From: Pseudomonadota bacterium
GTDB lineage: Bacteria > Pseudomonadota > Alphaproteobacteria > Sphingomonadales > Sphingomonadaceae
DNA: 64,000 nt
Assembly (NCBI GenBank): GCA_021849075.1
Contig: JAJZTH010000011.1
Location: forward strand, 35,485-99,484
Reading direction: 5' to 3'
The stretch's first letter is position 1. Each line of letters begins with the position of its first letter. A model generated the notes under the pieces. That model ran no database searches. It had not been told where the DNA came from and was given only the letters and a program-made list of their open reading frames with translations. Shown in pieces: positions 34,484-44,977 of the stretch. Both the position numbers and the translations under genes were made by a program.

Positions 34484-36291
34484 TCTTCCTCTCCTTTCGG
34501 CCGTTTGAGGACAGGCGGCACATAGGACAGGATCGTGTCGCCGGTCTGGGGCGTCGGGCGCGACGCATGGGTGAAGAAACGCAGCGCGCCATTTTTGCGC
34601 AGCAACAGCAACATGTCGCCGCCTTCGGGCAGGGAGGCGCGGGCGGCCTCAAAATCAAACTGTTCGCTGATGCGGGTCTTGCGGAAGGTCCAGCCCTGCT
34701 CCTCGCGCTGCATGATGTCCTCCACGCCATGACCGGACGAGAAGAGCGCGCGGCCACGCAAGGATTCGGGCAAAGCGCGGGGATCTTCATCGTCGCTGGC
34801 GTCGCCCAGTTGATGGACATTGTCGCGGCCGATTTCCGGCGCGAACTCGTTGCAGACCAGCGCATTATAGGCTTCATTGTCGGTCGTGGCGGCCATGACC
34901 TGAAACTGGGCGAGGTCCAGCCGCTCCTCGGTCGCTTCGGACAATATCTCGCCATGATAGGTGAGAATGCCCTGATGCCGGGCGGGGGCGAGCCGCTGCC
35001 AGCTATTGTCGGCAATCATCACCGGGACATCCAGCGCGCGCAGTTGCGAGGCGAGGCCAAGGCTGAAGGGTGTCGCGCCGACCAGCAGCAGGCCCTTTTC
35101 CTGTGCCCCGGTGACTTTGAGCAGCCGGGCGACGGGCTTGATCGAAAAGCCATGGAACAGGATCGTCGCGACCACCACGGCGAAGGACAGGGTGACGAGG
35201 ATCGACCCGTCGCCATATCCCAGCCGATCGAGCCGCAGCGCGAACAGGCCGGAAATGGCGACCGCGACGATGCCGCGCGGTGCAATCCAGGCGACCAGAA
35301 GGCGCTCATTCCAGGGGACGGGCGAGAAGGCGAGGCTCAAAAGTACGGTGATCGGCCGCACCAGAAAGAGCAGCGCGAAGAGGAAGGCGAGGAAGCGCCA
35401 TTCGAACTGACGCAGCACGCTGAGGTCCAGCGAGGCGGAGAGGATGACGAACACGCCGGAGATCAACAGGACGGTGACATTTTCCTTGAAAGGCTGAATG
35501 TCGCGCAGGGAATCGAGGCGCATATTGGCCAGCGCCACGCCCATTACCGTCACCGCCAGCAGGCCGGTTTCCTGCTGGATGATGTTGGACAGGACGAACA
35601 CGCTGATGACGGCGACCAGCAGCACTGGAGCCTTGAGATATTCGGGCACATAGCCGCGCGGGAAGAGCCAGCCGATGGCGCGCGCGGCGATCCAGCCGAT
35701 GAGGCCGGCGACGATCGCGGCGGCGATCAGCGAAAGGATGACGGCGGCAAGCGTGCTGCCCTCTCCCGATCGGCGCAGATATTCATAGGTGACGACGCCC
35801 AGCAGCGCGCCGGTTGGATCATTGACGATCGCTTCCCATTTCAGGATGGCGCGCGGGCGGGCGGCGACGTTGGACTGGCGCAACAGCGGCAGCACCACGG
35901 TCGGCCCGGTGACGACCAATATGCCCGCAAAGAGAATGGCGACCGGCCAGACGAGGCCCGCGACATAATAGCAGGCCAGAGATCCCAGCACCCAGCCGAT
36001 GGGGGAGCCGAGCAGAACGAGGCGCGTCACCGCGCCGTCAGTCTTGCGCAATTCGCGGAAATTGAGGCTGAGGCCGCCTTCGAACAGGATCAGCGCGACC
36101 GCGACGGACACCATCGGTTCCAGCAGGTCGCCGAACACATGTTCGGGATTGATGAGGTGAAGGACGGGTCCGCCAAGGACGCCCGCCGCCAGCATCAGGG
36201 CAATGGCGGGCCAGCCGGTCCGCCAGGCGATCCATTGTGCGCCAATCCCCAATATGCCGATCAGCGCGATGGAAAGTGCCTGTTCCTGCAT
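34480..36291 (-). CDS. Monovalent cation:proton antiporter (CPA1/2-type) with C-terminal TrkA-N/C-like region
   Basis: Many TM segments; VTGPTVVLPLLRQ; LFEGGLSLNFRELR; C-terminal nucleotide-binding-like domain. Confidence 0.9.
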   Translation of the reverse strand: MQEQALSIALIGILGIGAQWIAWRTGWPAIALMLAAGVLGGPVLHLINPEHVFGDLLEPMVSVAVALILFEGGLSLNFRELRKTDGAVTRLVLLGSPIGWVLGSLACYYVAGLVWPVAILFAGILVVTGPTVVLPLLRQSNVAARPRAILKWEAIVNDPTGALLGVVTYEYLRRSGEGSTLAAVILSLIAAAIVAGLIGWIAARAIGWLFPRGYVPEYLKAPVLLVAVISVFVLSNIIQQETGLLAVTVMGVALANMRLDSLRDIQPFKENVTVLLISGVFVILSASLDLSVLRQFEWRFLAFLFALLFLVRPITVLLSLAFSPVPWNERLLVAWIAPRGIVAVAISGLFALRLDRLGYGDGSILVTLSFAVVVATILFHGFSIKPVARLLKVTGAQEKGLLLVGATPFSLGLASQLRALDVPVMIADNSWQRLAPARHQGILTYHGEILSEATEERLDLAQFQVMAATTDNEAYNALVCNEFAPEIGRDNVHQLGDASDDEDPRALPESLRGRALFSSGHGVEDIMQREEQGWTFRKTRISEQFDFEAARASLPEGGDMLLLLRKNGALRFFTHASRPTPQTGDTILSYVPPVLKRPKGEEE

Positions 36292-36408
36292 CAGGCCGGG
36301 ATAGTCAGGCGAACGCGAGGGGGAAACCCCCGATATTTTTCCGACGGAGCGGAACCATCAGCGCCGTGGCGCGTGCGCGCTCATCGGCATGGCGACAGGA
36401 CCAAGAAA

Positions 36409-36438
36409 AAAGGGGCGGTCGATGACCACCCCTTTCCC
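36409..36438 (-). terminator. Rho-independent terminator after the DUF4168-like gene
   Basis: aaaaaaggggcggtc-gat-gaccacccctttcc. Confidence 0.65.
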
Positions 36439-36441
36439 ACA

Positions 36442-36858
36442 TTATTGCTGCGGCGTGGCCGGTGCCGCAGGGGCAGCCGGCGCGGCTGGCGCTGCGGGGG
36501 CCGGCGGGGCAGCCGCCTGGATGCGCTGCTGCAGGGCCGGGTCGGCGGCAGCCGCCTGACCGATCTGGTTGAACTTTTCGGGCGGGATGCCCGACGCCTG
36601 AAGCGCGGCAACCATCTTGGGCTGCTTGTCAGCATCGGCGATCGATGTGTCCTGCTGAATCTTCGTCACTTCGACAGCGGCGGCGGCAAACTGCTTGATG
36701 TCGGCGTCGCTGAAGTTGCTGGCGCCGGCGGCCGGAGCAGCGGGCGCGGCCGGTGCTGCGGGGGCAGCAGCGTCCTGCGCAAGTGCGGGATAAGCAGCGA
36801 ACAGCGCAATCGACGCAATGCCCGCTTTCAGGAATTTGGTGTTGCTAAGACCCGTCAA
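36442..36858 (-). CDS. DUF4168-like secreted protein, Ala/Pro-rich
   Basis: Signal peptide; FSDADIKQFAAAAVEVTKIQQD...GIPPEKFNQIGQAAAADPALQQRI; probable TTG start (uncertain). Confidence 0.75.
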   Translation of the reverse strand: MTGLSNTKFLKAGIASIALFAAYPALAQDAAAPAAPAAPAAPAAGASNFSDADIKQFAAAAVEVTKIQQDTSIADADKQPKMVAALQASGIPPEKFNQIGQAAAADPALQQRIQAAAPPAPAAPAAPAAPAAPATPQQ

Positions 36859-37084
36859 CGTTTTTCTCCTCGTGACCGATATGATGACAATCAGACGGTC
36901 AAGCTGTTGAAATCGTTCCAGCGGGGAAAGCACTGAACGGCGAGTCGTGAGATTCCAGGGGCGACTGGAAGGGTTCCAACGGCCCGTCCCGACAAAGGCC
37001 CCATTCGCCGCAGCAATAATATTGCGTTGCAGCAAGATCGGGCCGGGCCGGATTCGTCCAGCGCCCGGCCCGAGCCTTTCACTC

Positions 37085-39124
37085 TTACCAGATCTTCACG
37101 CGATCCTTGGGCGCAAGGTAGATTTTGCCACCCGGCGCAGGCTTGAACGCATCATACCAGCTGTCGAAATTACGCACGATGTCAGTGCGATATTGCGACG
37201 GGGCATGCGGATCGGTGACGAGGCGCTGACGCAGATTGGCTTCGCGATAATTGCGCCGCCACACCTGCGCCCAGCCCAGGAAGAAGCGCTGATCGCCGGT
37301 CATGCCGTCAATCACCGGAGCCTTCTTGCCGCCCAGCGAAGCGTGATAGGCATCGAGCGCGACGGCCAGACCGCCCAGATCGCCGATATTTTCGCCCATG
37401 GTGAAGGCGCCCTTCACATGCGCGCCGGGGAAGGGTTCATAGGCGTCATATTGCGCGCCCAGCTTTTGCGTCAGCGCCTTGAAATTGGCGACGTCCTGAT
37501 CGGTCCACCACTGGTTCAGCTTGCCCGTCTCGTCATATTTCGCGCCCTGATCGTCGAAATGATGGCTGAGTTCATGGCCGATCACCGCGCCGATGCCGCC
37601 ATAATTGACCGCCGGGTCGGCGTGCGGATCAAAGAAGGGCGGTTGCAGGATGGCGGCGGGGAAGACGATCTCCACCATACCGAAATTGGCATAGGCGTTG
37701 ATTTCCATCGGGGTCATGCCCCATTCCCAGCGATAGATGGGCTTGCCCAGCTTACCGATATTATAGTCGAATTCGAAGGCGTTGGAGCGCATGGCATTGC
37801 CGACCAGATCGTCGCGCTTGATATCGAGGCCGCTATAGTCGCGCCACTTGTCGGGATAGCCGATCTTGGGCGTGAAGGCGGCCAGTTTCTTGTGCGCGCG
37901 GGCCTTGGCCGTGTCGCTCATCCACGGCAGGGCGTCGATGCGGCGCCCCATGGCGGCGAGCACATTCTTGACCAGCACATCCATCGCCGCCTTGGTTTCG
38001 GGCGGGAAATATTGCGCGACATAGGCTTTGCCGACTTCTTCACCCAGCGATTCCTTCAGGAAGGTCGCGCCGCGTTTCCACCGTTCCTCGCGCTCGGGCG
38101 TGCCGGACAGGGTGGTGCCATAGAAGGCGAAGTCGGCGCTGGCGACGTTGTCGGGCAGATAATCGGCATAGGCGTGCAGACTGGCGAGCAACAACGCATC
38201 CTTCAGCACCTGCACAGACGCCTTCGCGATCAGCGCTGCTTCACCGGTGATGGCGCTGGGCTGGGCGACGAGCAGTTCAGCGGGCTTGAGATTATTGGCG
38301 GCGTAGAAGGCCGCGAAGTCGAAGCCAGGGGCGGCCTTTTGCAAGTCGGCCAACGTCATCTTGTTATAGGTTTTGTCGGCGTCGCGGCTGTCGACCTGGG
38401 TCCAGTGGACCTTGGCGATTTCCGTTTCGAACGCCATCAGCGCGGCGGCGCGCGCCTTGGCGTCCTTTTCGCCGGCCAGGGTCAGCATCTTTTCCAGATG
38501 GGCGACATAGGCGGTGCGGATCGCGGCCATCTTGTCGCCCGCGTCCAGATAATAGTCGCGGTCGGGCAGGCCCAGACCACCCTGCATCATCGAGAGGATG
38601 TAGGTTTCCGGATCCTTGTCATCCTGGGCCACATAGAAGCGGAACGGGCCGGGCACGCCGGAACGCGCGGCCTTCGCCGCGACCTTCGCATAAGAAGCGA
38701 GATCGGTAACGCCGTTCACTTCCACCAGCCAGGGCTTGATCGGGGTCAGCCCCTTCGCTTCGACCGTGGCGGCGTCCATATAGCTGGCATAGGCATTGCC
38801 GATCTTGCTGTTCGGATCGCTCTGCGCCGCTTCGAGAATGCCCCTGGTGCGGGTACGCGACAGATCGTCCAGCGTGTTGAACGCGCCATAGTTGGACTTG
38901 TCGGCCGGGATCGGCGTGTTCTTTGCCCAGGTGCCGTTGGCATAATCATAGAAATCGTCGCCGGGCTTGACCGACTGGTCCATGCCCGTGGCGTCGAAGC
39001 CATAGCTGCCATAGGTGGGCTTGGCGGCGGGAGCGGCGGCCTGCGGAGCGGCCTGATCGGCATGGGCGACGGTAGCGGCCAGCGCGAGCGCACTGGCGGC
39101 GGCGCCCAGGAGGAGTTTGTTCAT
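37085..39124 (-). CDS. M13 family metallopeptidase (PepO/neprilysin-like)
   Basis: Signal peptide MNKLLLGAAASALALAATVAHA; zinc motif IGHELSHHFDDQG; GENIGDLGGLAVALDAY. Confidence 0.95.
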   Translation of the reverse strand: MNKLLLGAAASALALAATVAHADQAAPQAAAPAAKPTYGSYGFDATGMDQSVKPGDDFYDYANGTWAKNTPIPADKSNYGAFNTLDDLSRTRTRGILEAAQSDPNSKIGNAYASYMDAATVEAKGLTPIKPWLVEVNGVTDLASYAKVAAKAARSGVPGPFRFYVAQDDKDPETYILSMMQGGLGLPDRDYYLDAGDKMAAIRTAYVAHLEKMLTLAGEKDAKARAAALMAFETEIAKVHWTQVDSRDADKTYNKMTLADLQKAAPGFDFAAFYAANNLKPAELLVAQPSAITGEAALIAKASVQVLKDALLLASLHAYADYLPDNVASADFAFYGTTLSGTPEREERWKRGATFLKESLGEEVGKAYVAQYFPPETKAAMDVLVKNVLAAMGRRIDALPWMSDTAKARAHKKLAAFTPKIGYPDKWRDYSGLDIKRDDLVGNAMRSNAFEFDYNIGKLGKPIYRWEWGMTPMEINAYANFGMVEIVFPAAILQPPFFDPHADPAVNYGGIGAVIGHELSHHFDDQGAKYDETGKLNQWWTDQDVANFKALTQKLGAQYDAYEPFPGAHVKGAFTMGENIGDLGGLAVALDAYHASLGGKKAPVIDGMTGDQRFFLGWAQVWRRNYREANLRQRLVTDPHAPSQYRTDIVRNFDSWYDAFKPAPGGKIYLAPKDRVKIW

Positions 39125-39230
39125 CAAAGCGTCCCTTGCTTGTGACAGGACGGGCGCGAACGGGATGCGCCCGGCATGACCGGGACTTGAACGCCCGTCA
39201 CAAAGGCTTGTCCATGTCGTTGGTCGAAAA

Positions 39231-39875
39231 TTATGCGCGGTTGAAAGTTTCGGAAAGGCGAATATGCGCCGCAAACGCCTGACGCAGGCTGGCGGGATCG
39301 AGCGGATCAAGGTGCGGCAGACGGCCGAGCGAAGGCGCGCCGGCAATCTGCGGAATGATCCGCTCATTTTCTGCCTCCGGATCGCCGATGAAGGCGATGC
39401 CGGCGATCGGCACGCCGCGCGCGCGCAACGCCTCGATACTCAGCAGGCTATGGTTGATGGTGCCAAGGCTGGTGCGGGCGCACAGGATTACCGGCTGTCC
39501 CCAAAAGGCGAAGAGATCGGCCATCGACAGGGTTTCCGTGACGGGGACCAGGACGCCCCCTGCCCCTTCCACCACCAGAGGTCCATCGACCTGCGGCAGG
39601 GCGAGGCGATCGAGGCTGATCTCCACGCCGTCGATCCGCGCGGCGAGATGCGGCGAGGCGGGCGTCGCGAGGCGATAGGCTTCGGGCAGGATCTTTTCCG
39701 GCGGCAGGCCCGACAGGGCGGCGACCCGTTCCTTGTCGCCCGACGGATCGACCCCGGCCTGCACCGGCTTCCAGTAAGAGGCGCCGAGCGCCCCGGCGAG
39801 GCCGGCGGCGAAGACGGTCTTGCCAATATCGGTATCGGTGCCGGTGACGACGAATATGGGAGAGGGGGCGGTCAT
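39231..39875 (-). CDS. bioD: Dethiobiotin synthase
   Basis: [38 protein letters not shown]; overlaps bioF stop/start. Confidence 0.93.
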   Translation of the reverse strand: MTAPSPIFVVTGTDTDIGKTVFAAGLAGALGASYWKPVQAGVDPSGDKERVAALSGLPPEKILPEAYRLATPASPHLAARIDGVEISLDRLALPQVDGPLVVEGAGGVLVPVTETLSMADLFAFWGQPVILCARTSLGTINHSLLSIEALRARGVPIAGIAFIGDPEAENERIIPQIAGAPSLGRLPHLDPLDPASLRQAFAAHIRLSETFNRA

Positions 39876-40996
39876 CGCATCACCCGCTGCAATTCGCGAC
39901 CCAGCGCCGCGACGTCGGACCGGCTGGCGTTGAGCGTCAGCGAGATGCGCAGGCGGCTGGTGCCCGGCGGGACGGTGGGTGGACGGATGCCGCGCACATC
40001 GAAGCCGGCCTGCTGCAGGGTGGCGGCCATCGCCATGGCGCGGGCGTCGTCGCCCAGGATGACGGGCAATATCTGGCTGCGCGGAGCGGACAGGCCGAGC
40101 GGCGCGCAAATCGCTTCGGCCGCATCCTGCCGCAGCGTCGTCAGCCGGTCGCGCAGGTCGCCGGCCTGTTCGATACGGTCGAGCGCGGCGGAGACGGCGA
40201 CGGCCATCAGTGGCGAGGGCGCGGTCGAGAAGATGAAGGCGCGGGCGCGGTTGACGAGATAGTCGATATGGATGCGCGGGCCGCAGATCAGCGCGCCTTC
40301 CGCCCCCATCGCCTTGCCGCAAGTGTGGAGGGTGATGACATTGTGGAGGCCGTCCAGCCCGGCGGAAAGGCCCCGGCCGCCCGGTCCAAAGACGCCAGTG
40401 CCATGGGCTTCGTCCAGCAGCAGCATGGCGTCATGGGTGGCGGCGAGTTTGGCGAGGTCGGCCAATGGCGCCATGTCGCCGTCCATGGAATAAAGGGTTT
40501 CGACCGCGATCCAGATGCGGCCCTTTCCTCCTTCGGCGCGGAAGGCGGTGATGAGGTCGGCGAAGCTCTGCACATCATTATGCTTGGCGAAAACGGCGGC
40601 GGCCTTCGACATGCGCATGCCGTCATGGGCGCTGGCGTGGATCAGTTCGTCCGCGACGATCAGGTCGCCACGCTGCGGCAAGGTAGAAAAAAGGGCGAGA
40701 TTGCCGACATAGCCATTGGCGAGGAACAAGGCCGCCTGGGTGCGGAAGAAATCGGCGGCCTTCGCCTCCAGCCCTTCATGTTCGGGAGCGTTGCCGCGCA
40801 ACAGGCGCGATCCGCCCGATCCCAGCGGCACGCCGCGCGCGACGGCATCGGCCACGGCCTGGGCAATCATCGGATCGCCGGCGAGAGCGAGATAATCGTT
40901 GGAAGCAAAGTCGCGCCCGGCGCGGGGGGACAGGCGACGCAGCCGGCCGCGCTGCTCCAGCGCGGCGAGCTGGGAACGGAAGGGTTCGGCAGTCAT
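39872..40996 (-). CDS. bioF: 8-amino-7-oxononanoate synthase
   Basis: RDFASNDYLALAGDP; LLLDEAHGTGVFGPGGRG; HTCGKAMGAEGALI. Confidence 0.94.
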   Translation of the reverse strand: MTAEPFRSQLAALEQRGRLRRLSPRAGRDFASNDYLALAGDPMIAQAVADAVARGVPLGSGGSRLLRGNAPEHEGLEAKAADFFRTQAALFLANGYVGNLALFSTLPQRGDLIVADELIHASAHDGMRMSKAAAVFAKHNDVQSFADLITAFRAEGGKGRIWIAVETLYSMDGDMAPLADLAKLAATHDAMLLLDEAHGTGVFGPGGRGLSAGLDGLHNVITLHTCGKAMGAEGALICGPRIHIDYLVNRARAFIFSTAPSPLMAVAVSAALDRIEQAGDLRDRLTTLRQDAAEAICAPLGLSAPRSQILPVILGDDARAMAMAATLQQAGFDVRGIRPPTVPPGTSRLRISLTLNASRSDVAALGRELQRVMR

Positions 40997-41230
40997 GGCG
41001 GCGCATATAGGCCCGGCCGGAAGGAGCGGCAAGCGCACGCTTTTGTGTGCCGCGATGTCTTAACCAGCGATCGATGGCGATCGGCTGGACATCGCCCTAA
41101 CTTCGCACATTTCCCGCCAAATTGGACATTTACGTGCAAGGATCGGTAATTTTGTTACGCGGGACTATGGTTGCAAATCAGGCGATGAAGAACGCCGTCC
41201 ATGATAGCGGATCGGCGCGGTGTAGGACAA

Positions 41231-44038
41231 TCACCCTGCTCCACCCTGCTTCGGCGCGGCCCTGCCACGGCGCGGCAGGCACGCGCCGGCATGGCCGATC
41301 GGATCGACCAGTTGCTGATAGAGGGTGAAGAGATGCTCCACCCGTTCCCGATCCGAGCCGAAGGGCGATTTGCGGTAGAGACGATCGACCGCGAGATCGA
41401 GGTCGCGATGCGCGCGGCGCAATTCAAGCGGCATGATGTCGGGGTCATAGAGGTCGGCCAGGGTCGAAGTGGCGTTTTTAGGTAAAGCGCGCGCGTCCAG
41501 CACCGCCTGCGCCAGCGCCTCCACCTGCGCGCGCTGGGCAGGAGCGGCATCGGGCCATGGGAAATTATTGTACACAACGCCGACCGAGTACATATAGTCG
41601 CTCTTCATCCGGCCGCTGATCTGACGCATCCACGCCATATGCATCTGGCTGGTGAGAATGCCGAAATCCCAGAGCGTCGCATCAGGCAATATGCGCAATT
41701 TCTGATTTGCGACGACGTCCGGTTCCAGCCATCCGATCGGGATATAATCGCGCTTTTCGGAACTGGTGTTGGGGATGACGAGATAGGCCGCACCAAGCCT
41801 TTCGTCGACGCCAAGACGCATCGGCTCCAGCGCCATCCGGGCAGTGCTGGCCCGGTTGCTGGTCGAGCGATATTGGCGAACGGCGGCGATCCTCTGTCGC
41901 ACCAAGGGCAATGTCCGCACGACATCGGCCGGCGCATCCGCCAGATATAATATCCATCGGAAAAAGCCGTTTATATATTCCTGACCGCCGATGAACTTGC
42001 GAAACAAAGGTTCGGCCTGCGGTTCTTCCGCCAGAAATCGCGAGCGTTCCTGATTGTCGAACGTGTAAAAGCCGTTGTCGATCATCTGCACGCCGGTCTT
42101 AAGCCGGGCTGCACCGTTGATCGGCCGGTTTTCTTCCTTCACCACCAGATGCCGGTCGGCCTGCCCAGCATCGATGAGATAGGCATTCAAGGCCACATGC
42201 CGCGTTTCGGTGGGTTCGCCGCGAGAATCGGCATAGCTGAACAGGCGCTTTTGCGCGGGTGCGTCGCCGCGCTGGACAAGGCCGATGATGACGCAATGGA
42301 CTGCCGCGCGGCCGGGCCAGACGAAGGAGCGATGGGCGAAGGCGATGTCCATGCCAGCGCGGAAGATCAGTGGCCAGAGCTGCGCCACCTGTTCGCCCTG
42401 CACGATCGAATTGGTCGAGACGAAGGCGACGCGCGCGTCGCCGCCTGCGACATAAGCCGCCCCCTTGATGAACCAACCGGCGACATAATCGAGCGTGCCG
42501 CCGCTGCCCGGCAGGGCGGCGAGGCGGCGGATCTGCGCGCGTTGCCCGTCGCTTTGGAACTTCGCGCCGGCAAAAGGCGGGTTGCCGAAGACATAGCTGC
42601 ATTGCGCTGCCGGGACGACGTCGTTCCAGTCGATCTCCAGCGCGTCGGCATGGCGGATGCCGGGGGCCTTCACCAGCGGGATGCGGGCATAATGCTGGCC
42701 GAAATCCTCCGCCAGCCGGGTGTTGGCGATATGATCGGTCATCCACAGGGCTACCTGCGCGATCATGGCGGGAAATTCGTCCAGTTCGATGCCGAAGAAG
42801 CGGTCGACATCCAGTTTGGACAGGGCCGCGACGTCCATCACCAGTTCGACCCGACCGTCGATGGTGAGCAGTTCATGCAATATCTCCCGCTCCAGTTCGC
42901 GCAGTTCGCGATAGGCGACGACCAGAAAATTGCCCGCGCCACAGGCCGGATCGAGGAAGGAGAGCGCACCCATGCGGTCGTGCAGCGCGCGCAAGGCCCG
43001 CTCCCGCCCCGACTTCAGCACTTTTGCGCGGGTAAATTCGGCGCGCAGATCGTCCAGGAACAGCGGTTCGATCACCTTCAGAATTGCCTGTTCAGGGGTG
43101 TAATGCGCGCCCTGTTTACGCCGTGTCACCCGATCGATCACGCTTTCGAACAATGATCCGAAAATGGCGGGTGACACATCGCCCCAGTGGAACAGGCTGG
43201 CGTCGAGCAGCATGTCGCGCATCTTGTGATCGAAGCTGGGCATGGCGATGCGTTCGCGAAACAGCTCGCCATTAATGTAGGGAAATTCGGCCAGATCGGT
43301 GTCCAGCCCATGCTGACGCCGGCCGGGCGGCGTGTCGAGCGTCTGGAACAATTCGCCCAGCCAGCGGCCAAGATCGCGGCCGTCGGGGCTGGTCCGCTGT
43401 TCCAGGAAGGTGAGGAACTGGTCCTTGCGCTCGAAAATGCCGGTGTCGTCGGCAAAGAGGATGAAAAGCAGCCGTACCAGCAGCCGTTCCAGATCATGGC
43501 CGACATAGCCGTCTGCGGCGAGCGCATTGTGCAGCCGGCCCATCAATTCGGACGCCTTGGCGTTGACCGGCGACTGGTTGCGGAAGATGCGCGGCTGAAC
43601 GCCCAGGATGAAGCCGAACGCCTCCACATGACGCTTGAGTTCGGGCAGCGGGAAACGCCATTCGCGGCGGGTTTCCAGGTCCAGCAGTTCGAAGCGCTGG
43701 AAATCGCACACCATCAGATGGCGGGGGCGCTGGCTGTGCGGCAGCCAGTCATAATAATCGAGCGCCTGCGACAAGGCGCGATTGAGGTCGCGGCCGGCGC
43801 TTTTCTGTTCGACGATCAGCGTGCCGGGCCAGAAAAGATCGATATAGCCGCCGGTGCGCCCGGGATCGAGCGAGCGGACCCGCTGTTCATAGACCGCGAC
43901 CTGTTTGCGCGGCACGCCGAAGATATTGAAAAATTCGTCGTAGAAGCTGTGCGTCTGACCCTTTTCATAGCCTTTGCCGATCCATTGACCCGAAAAATGG
44001 GCGGCATTGGTACGGATTTCCGGCCAGCTGAGACGCAT
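41231..44038 (-). CDS. MmeI/type IIL-like single-chain restriction-modification enzyme (DNA N6-adenine methyltransferase with N-terminal nuclease-like motif)
   Basis: N-terminal GGYIDLFWPGTLIVEQKSAGRDL (D...ExK); LDPACGAGNFLVVAYRELRELE (motif I); YVFGNPPFAGAKF (motif IV NPPF); long C-terminal target-recognition-like region. Confidence 0.85.
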   Translation of the reverse strand: MRLSWPEIRTNAAHFSGQWIGKGYEKGQTHSFYDEFFNIFGVPRKQVAVYEQRVRSLDPGRTGGYIDLFWPGTLIVEQKSAGRDLNRALSQALDYYDWLPHSQRPRHLMVCDFQRFELLDLETRREWRFPLPELKRHVEAFGFILGVQPRIFRNQSPVNAKASELMGRLHNALAADGYVGHDLERLLVRLLFILFADDTGIFERKDQFLTFLEQRTSPDGRDLGRWLGELFQTLDTPPGRRQHGLDTDLAEFPYINGELFRERIAMPSFDHKMRDMLLDASLFHWGDVSPAIFGSLFESVIDRVTRRKQGAHYTPEQAILKVIEPLFLDDLRAEFTRAKVLKSGRERALRALHDRMGALSFLDPACGAGNFLVVAYRELRELEREILHELLTIDGRVELVMDVAALSKLDVDRFFGIELDEFPAMIAQVALWMTDHIANTRLAEDFGQHYARIPLVKAPGIRHADALEIDWNDVVPAAQCSYVFGNPPFAGAKFQSDGQRAQIRRLAALPGSGGTLDYVAGWFIKGAAYVAGGDARVAFVSTNSIVQGEQVAQLWPLIFRAGMDIAFAHRSFVWPGRAAVHCVIIGLVQRGDAPAQKRLFSYADSRGEPTETRHVALNAYLIDAGQADRHLVVKEENRPINGAARLKTGVQMIDNGFYTFDNQERSRFLAEEPQAEPLFRKFIGGQEYINGFFRWILYLADAPADVVRTLPLVRQRIAAVRQYRSTSNRASTARMALEPMRLGVDERLGAAYLVIPNTSSEKRDYIPIGWLEPDVVANQKLRILPDATLWDFGILTSQMHMAWMRQISGRMKSDYMYSVGVVYNNFPWPDAAPAQRAQVEALAQAVLDARALPKNATSTLADLYDPDIMPLELRRAHRDLDLAVDRLYRKSPFGSDRERVEHLFTLYQQLVDPIGHAGACLPRRGRAAPKQGGAG

Positions 44039-44153
44039 CCCTTTCCCCTCCCCCGATGGAATGAGGAAAAGGCTGGTGGATCAATCGGCTAGCGCAAAGC
44101 AGATGCCTGTCCGTTATGACCTGAACCGCGTCAAACTGGTCCGAAACGGCGCA

Positions 44154-44840
44154 TCAGAAATTAAAGCTGAGCGAAACGGATGCAACATTGTCGTTGCTGT
44201 CGTCCGCGCCGGGACGAAAGCCGTGCTGGTGGAGATAGCCGATTTCCGCATTCACATTTTTCGCGAGCGGGGTGGTGATGGCGATCAGGTTGCGCATCCG
44301 CTCCTCCCCCTGCACGCGCTGGAAATTGGTCTTGTTGAGATCGAAGAAGCTTTCATGGCTGAGGATCAGCGCGGTCTTGCCGCCTTCCTTGAACGGCATG
44401 ACCAGCTTCACATAGGGGCGCAGACGCCAGGCGGTGCCGTCAATCCCCTCGCGCCAGCGTTCCTCCACCCGCATGCGGGCGCTGACCGATACCGGGCCGA
44501 TCTTTGCGATATTGTCGAACGTCACCTGCTGGCGGCCGCGATGCTCCATCACGGTGAAGTCGCCGCCATTATATTGCGGATCATGGGTGTAGCCGGCCCA
44601 GACCGTCACCGCCTTCGACACTTTATAGCCCAGCAGCGTGTTGGATTCGATTTCATAGAGGCCGTTGCGGTCGTTGCTGAAGCGGGCGACGATTTCCTGC
44701 GACAGACGCCAGTGATCGCTGAGCTTCACCGTCGCGCTGGTGGTGGTCCACAGCTGTTCATCCTCGCTGGCATGGGCGGCGGCGGGCAGCGCCAATGCGG
44801 CGATGAGGGACAGGACAGGCAAGAGGGCGGTCGAACGCAT
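44154..44840 (-). CDS. DUF2490-like outer-membrane beta-barrel protein
   Basis: Signal peptide; DEQLWTTTSATVKLSDHWRLSQEIVARFSNDRNGLYEIESNTLLGYKVSKAVTVWAGYTH; terminal SLSFNF. Confidence 0.82.
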   Translation of the reverse strand: MRSTALLPVLSLIAALALPAAAHASEDEQLWTTTSATVKLSDHWRLSQEIVARFSNDRNGLYEIESNTLLGYKVSKAVTVWAGYTHDPQYNGGDFTVMEHRGRQQVTFDNIAKIGPVSVSARMRVEERWREGIDGTAWRLRPYVKLVMPFKEGGKTALILSHESFFDLNKTNFQRVQGEERMRNLIAITTPLAKNVNAEIGYLHQHGFRPGADDSNDNVASVSLSFNF

Positions 44841-44977
44841 GGGGCATCATCTCCACCGCCGGATCTGGCGGCGAAAGCGCCACTATGACCGTTTCAAGAC
44901 TTCATCATTACGTTTACATTGCAATTTGATGACAATGCTTTTCCCGATCATGTCCCATCAGAGCATGCCGGAGAGGG

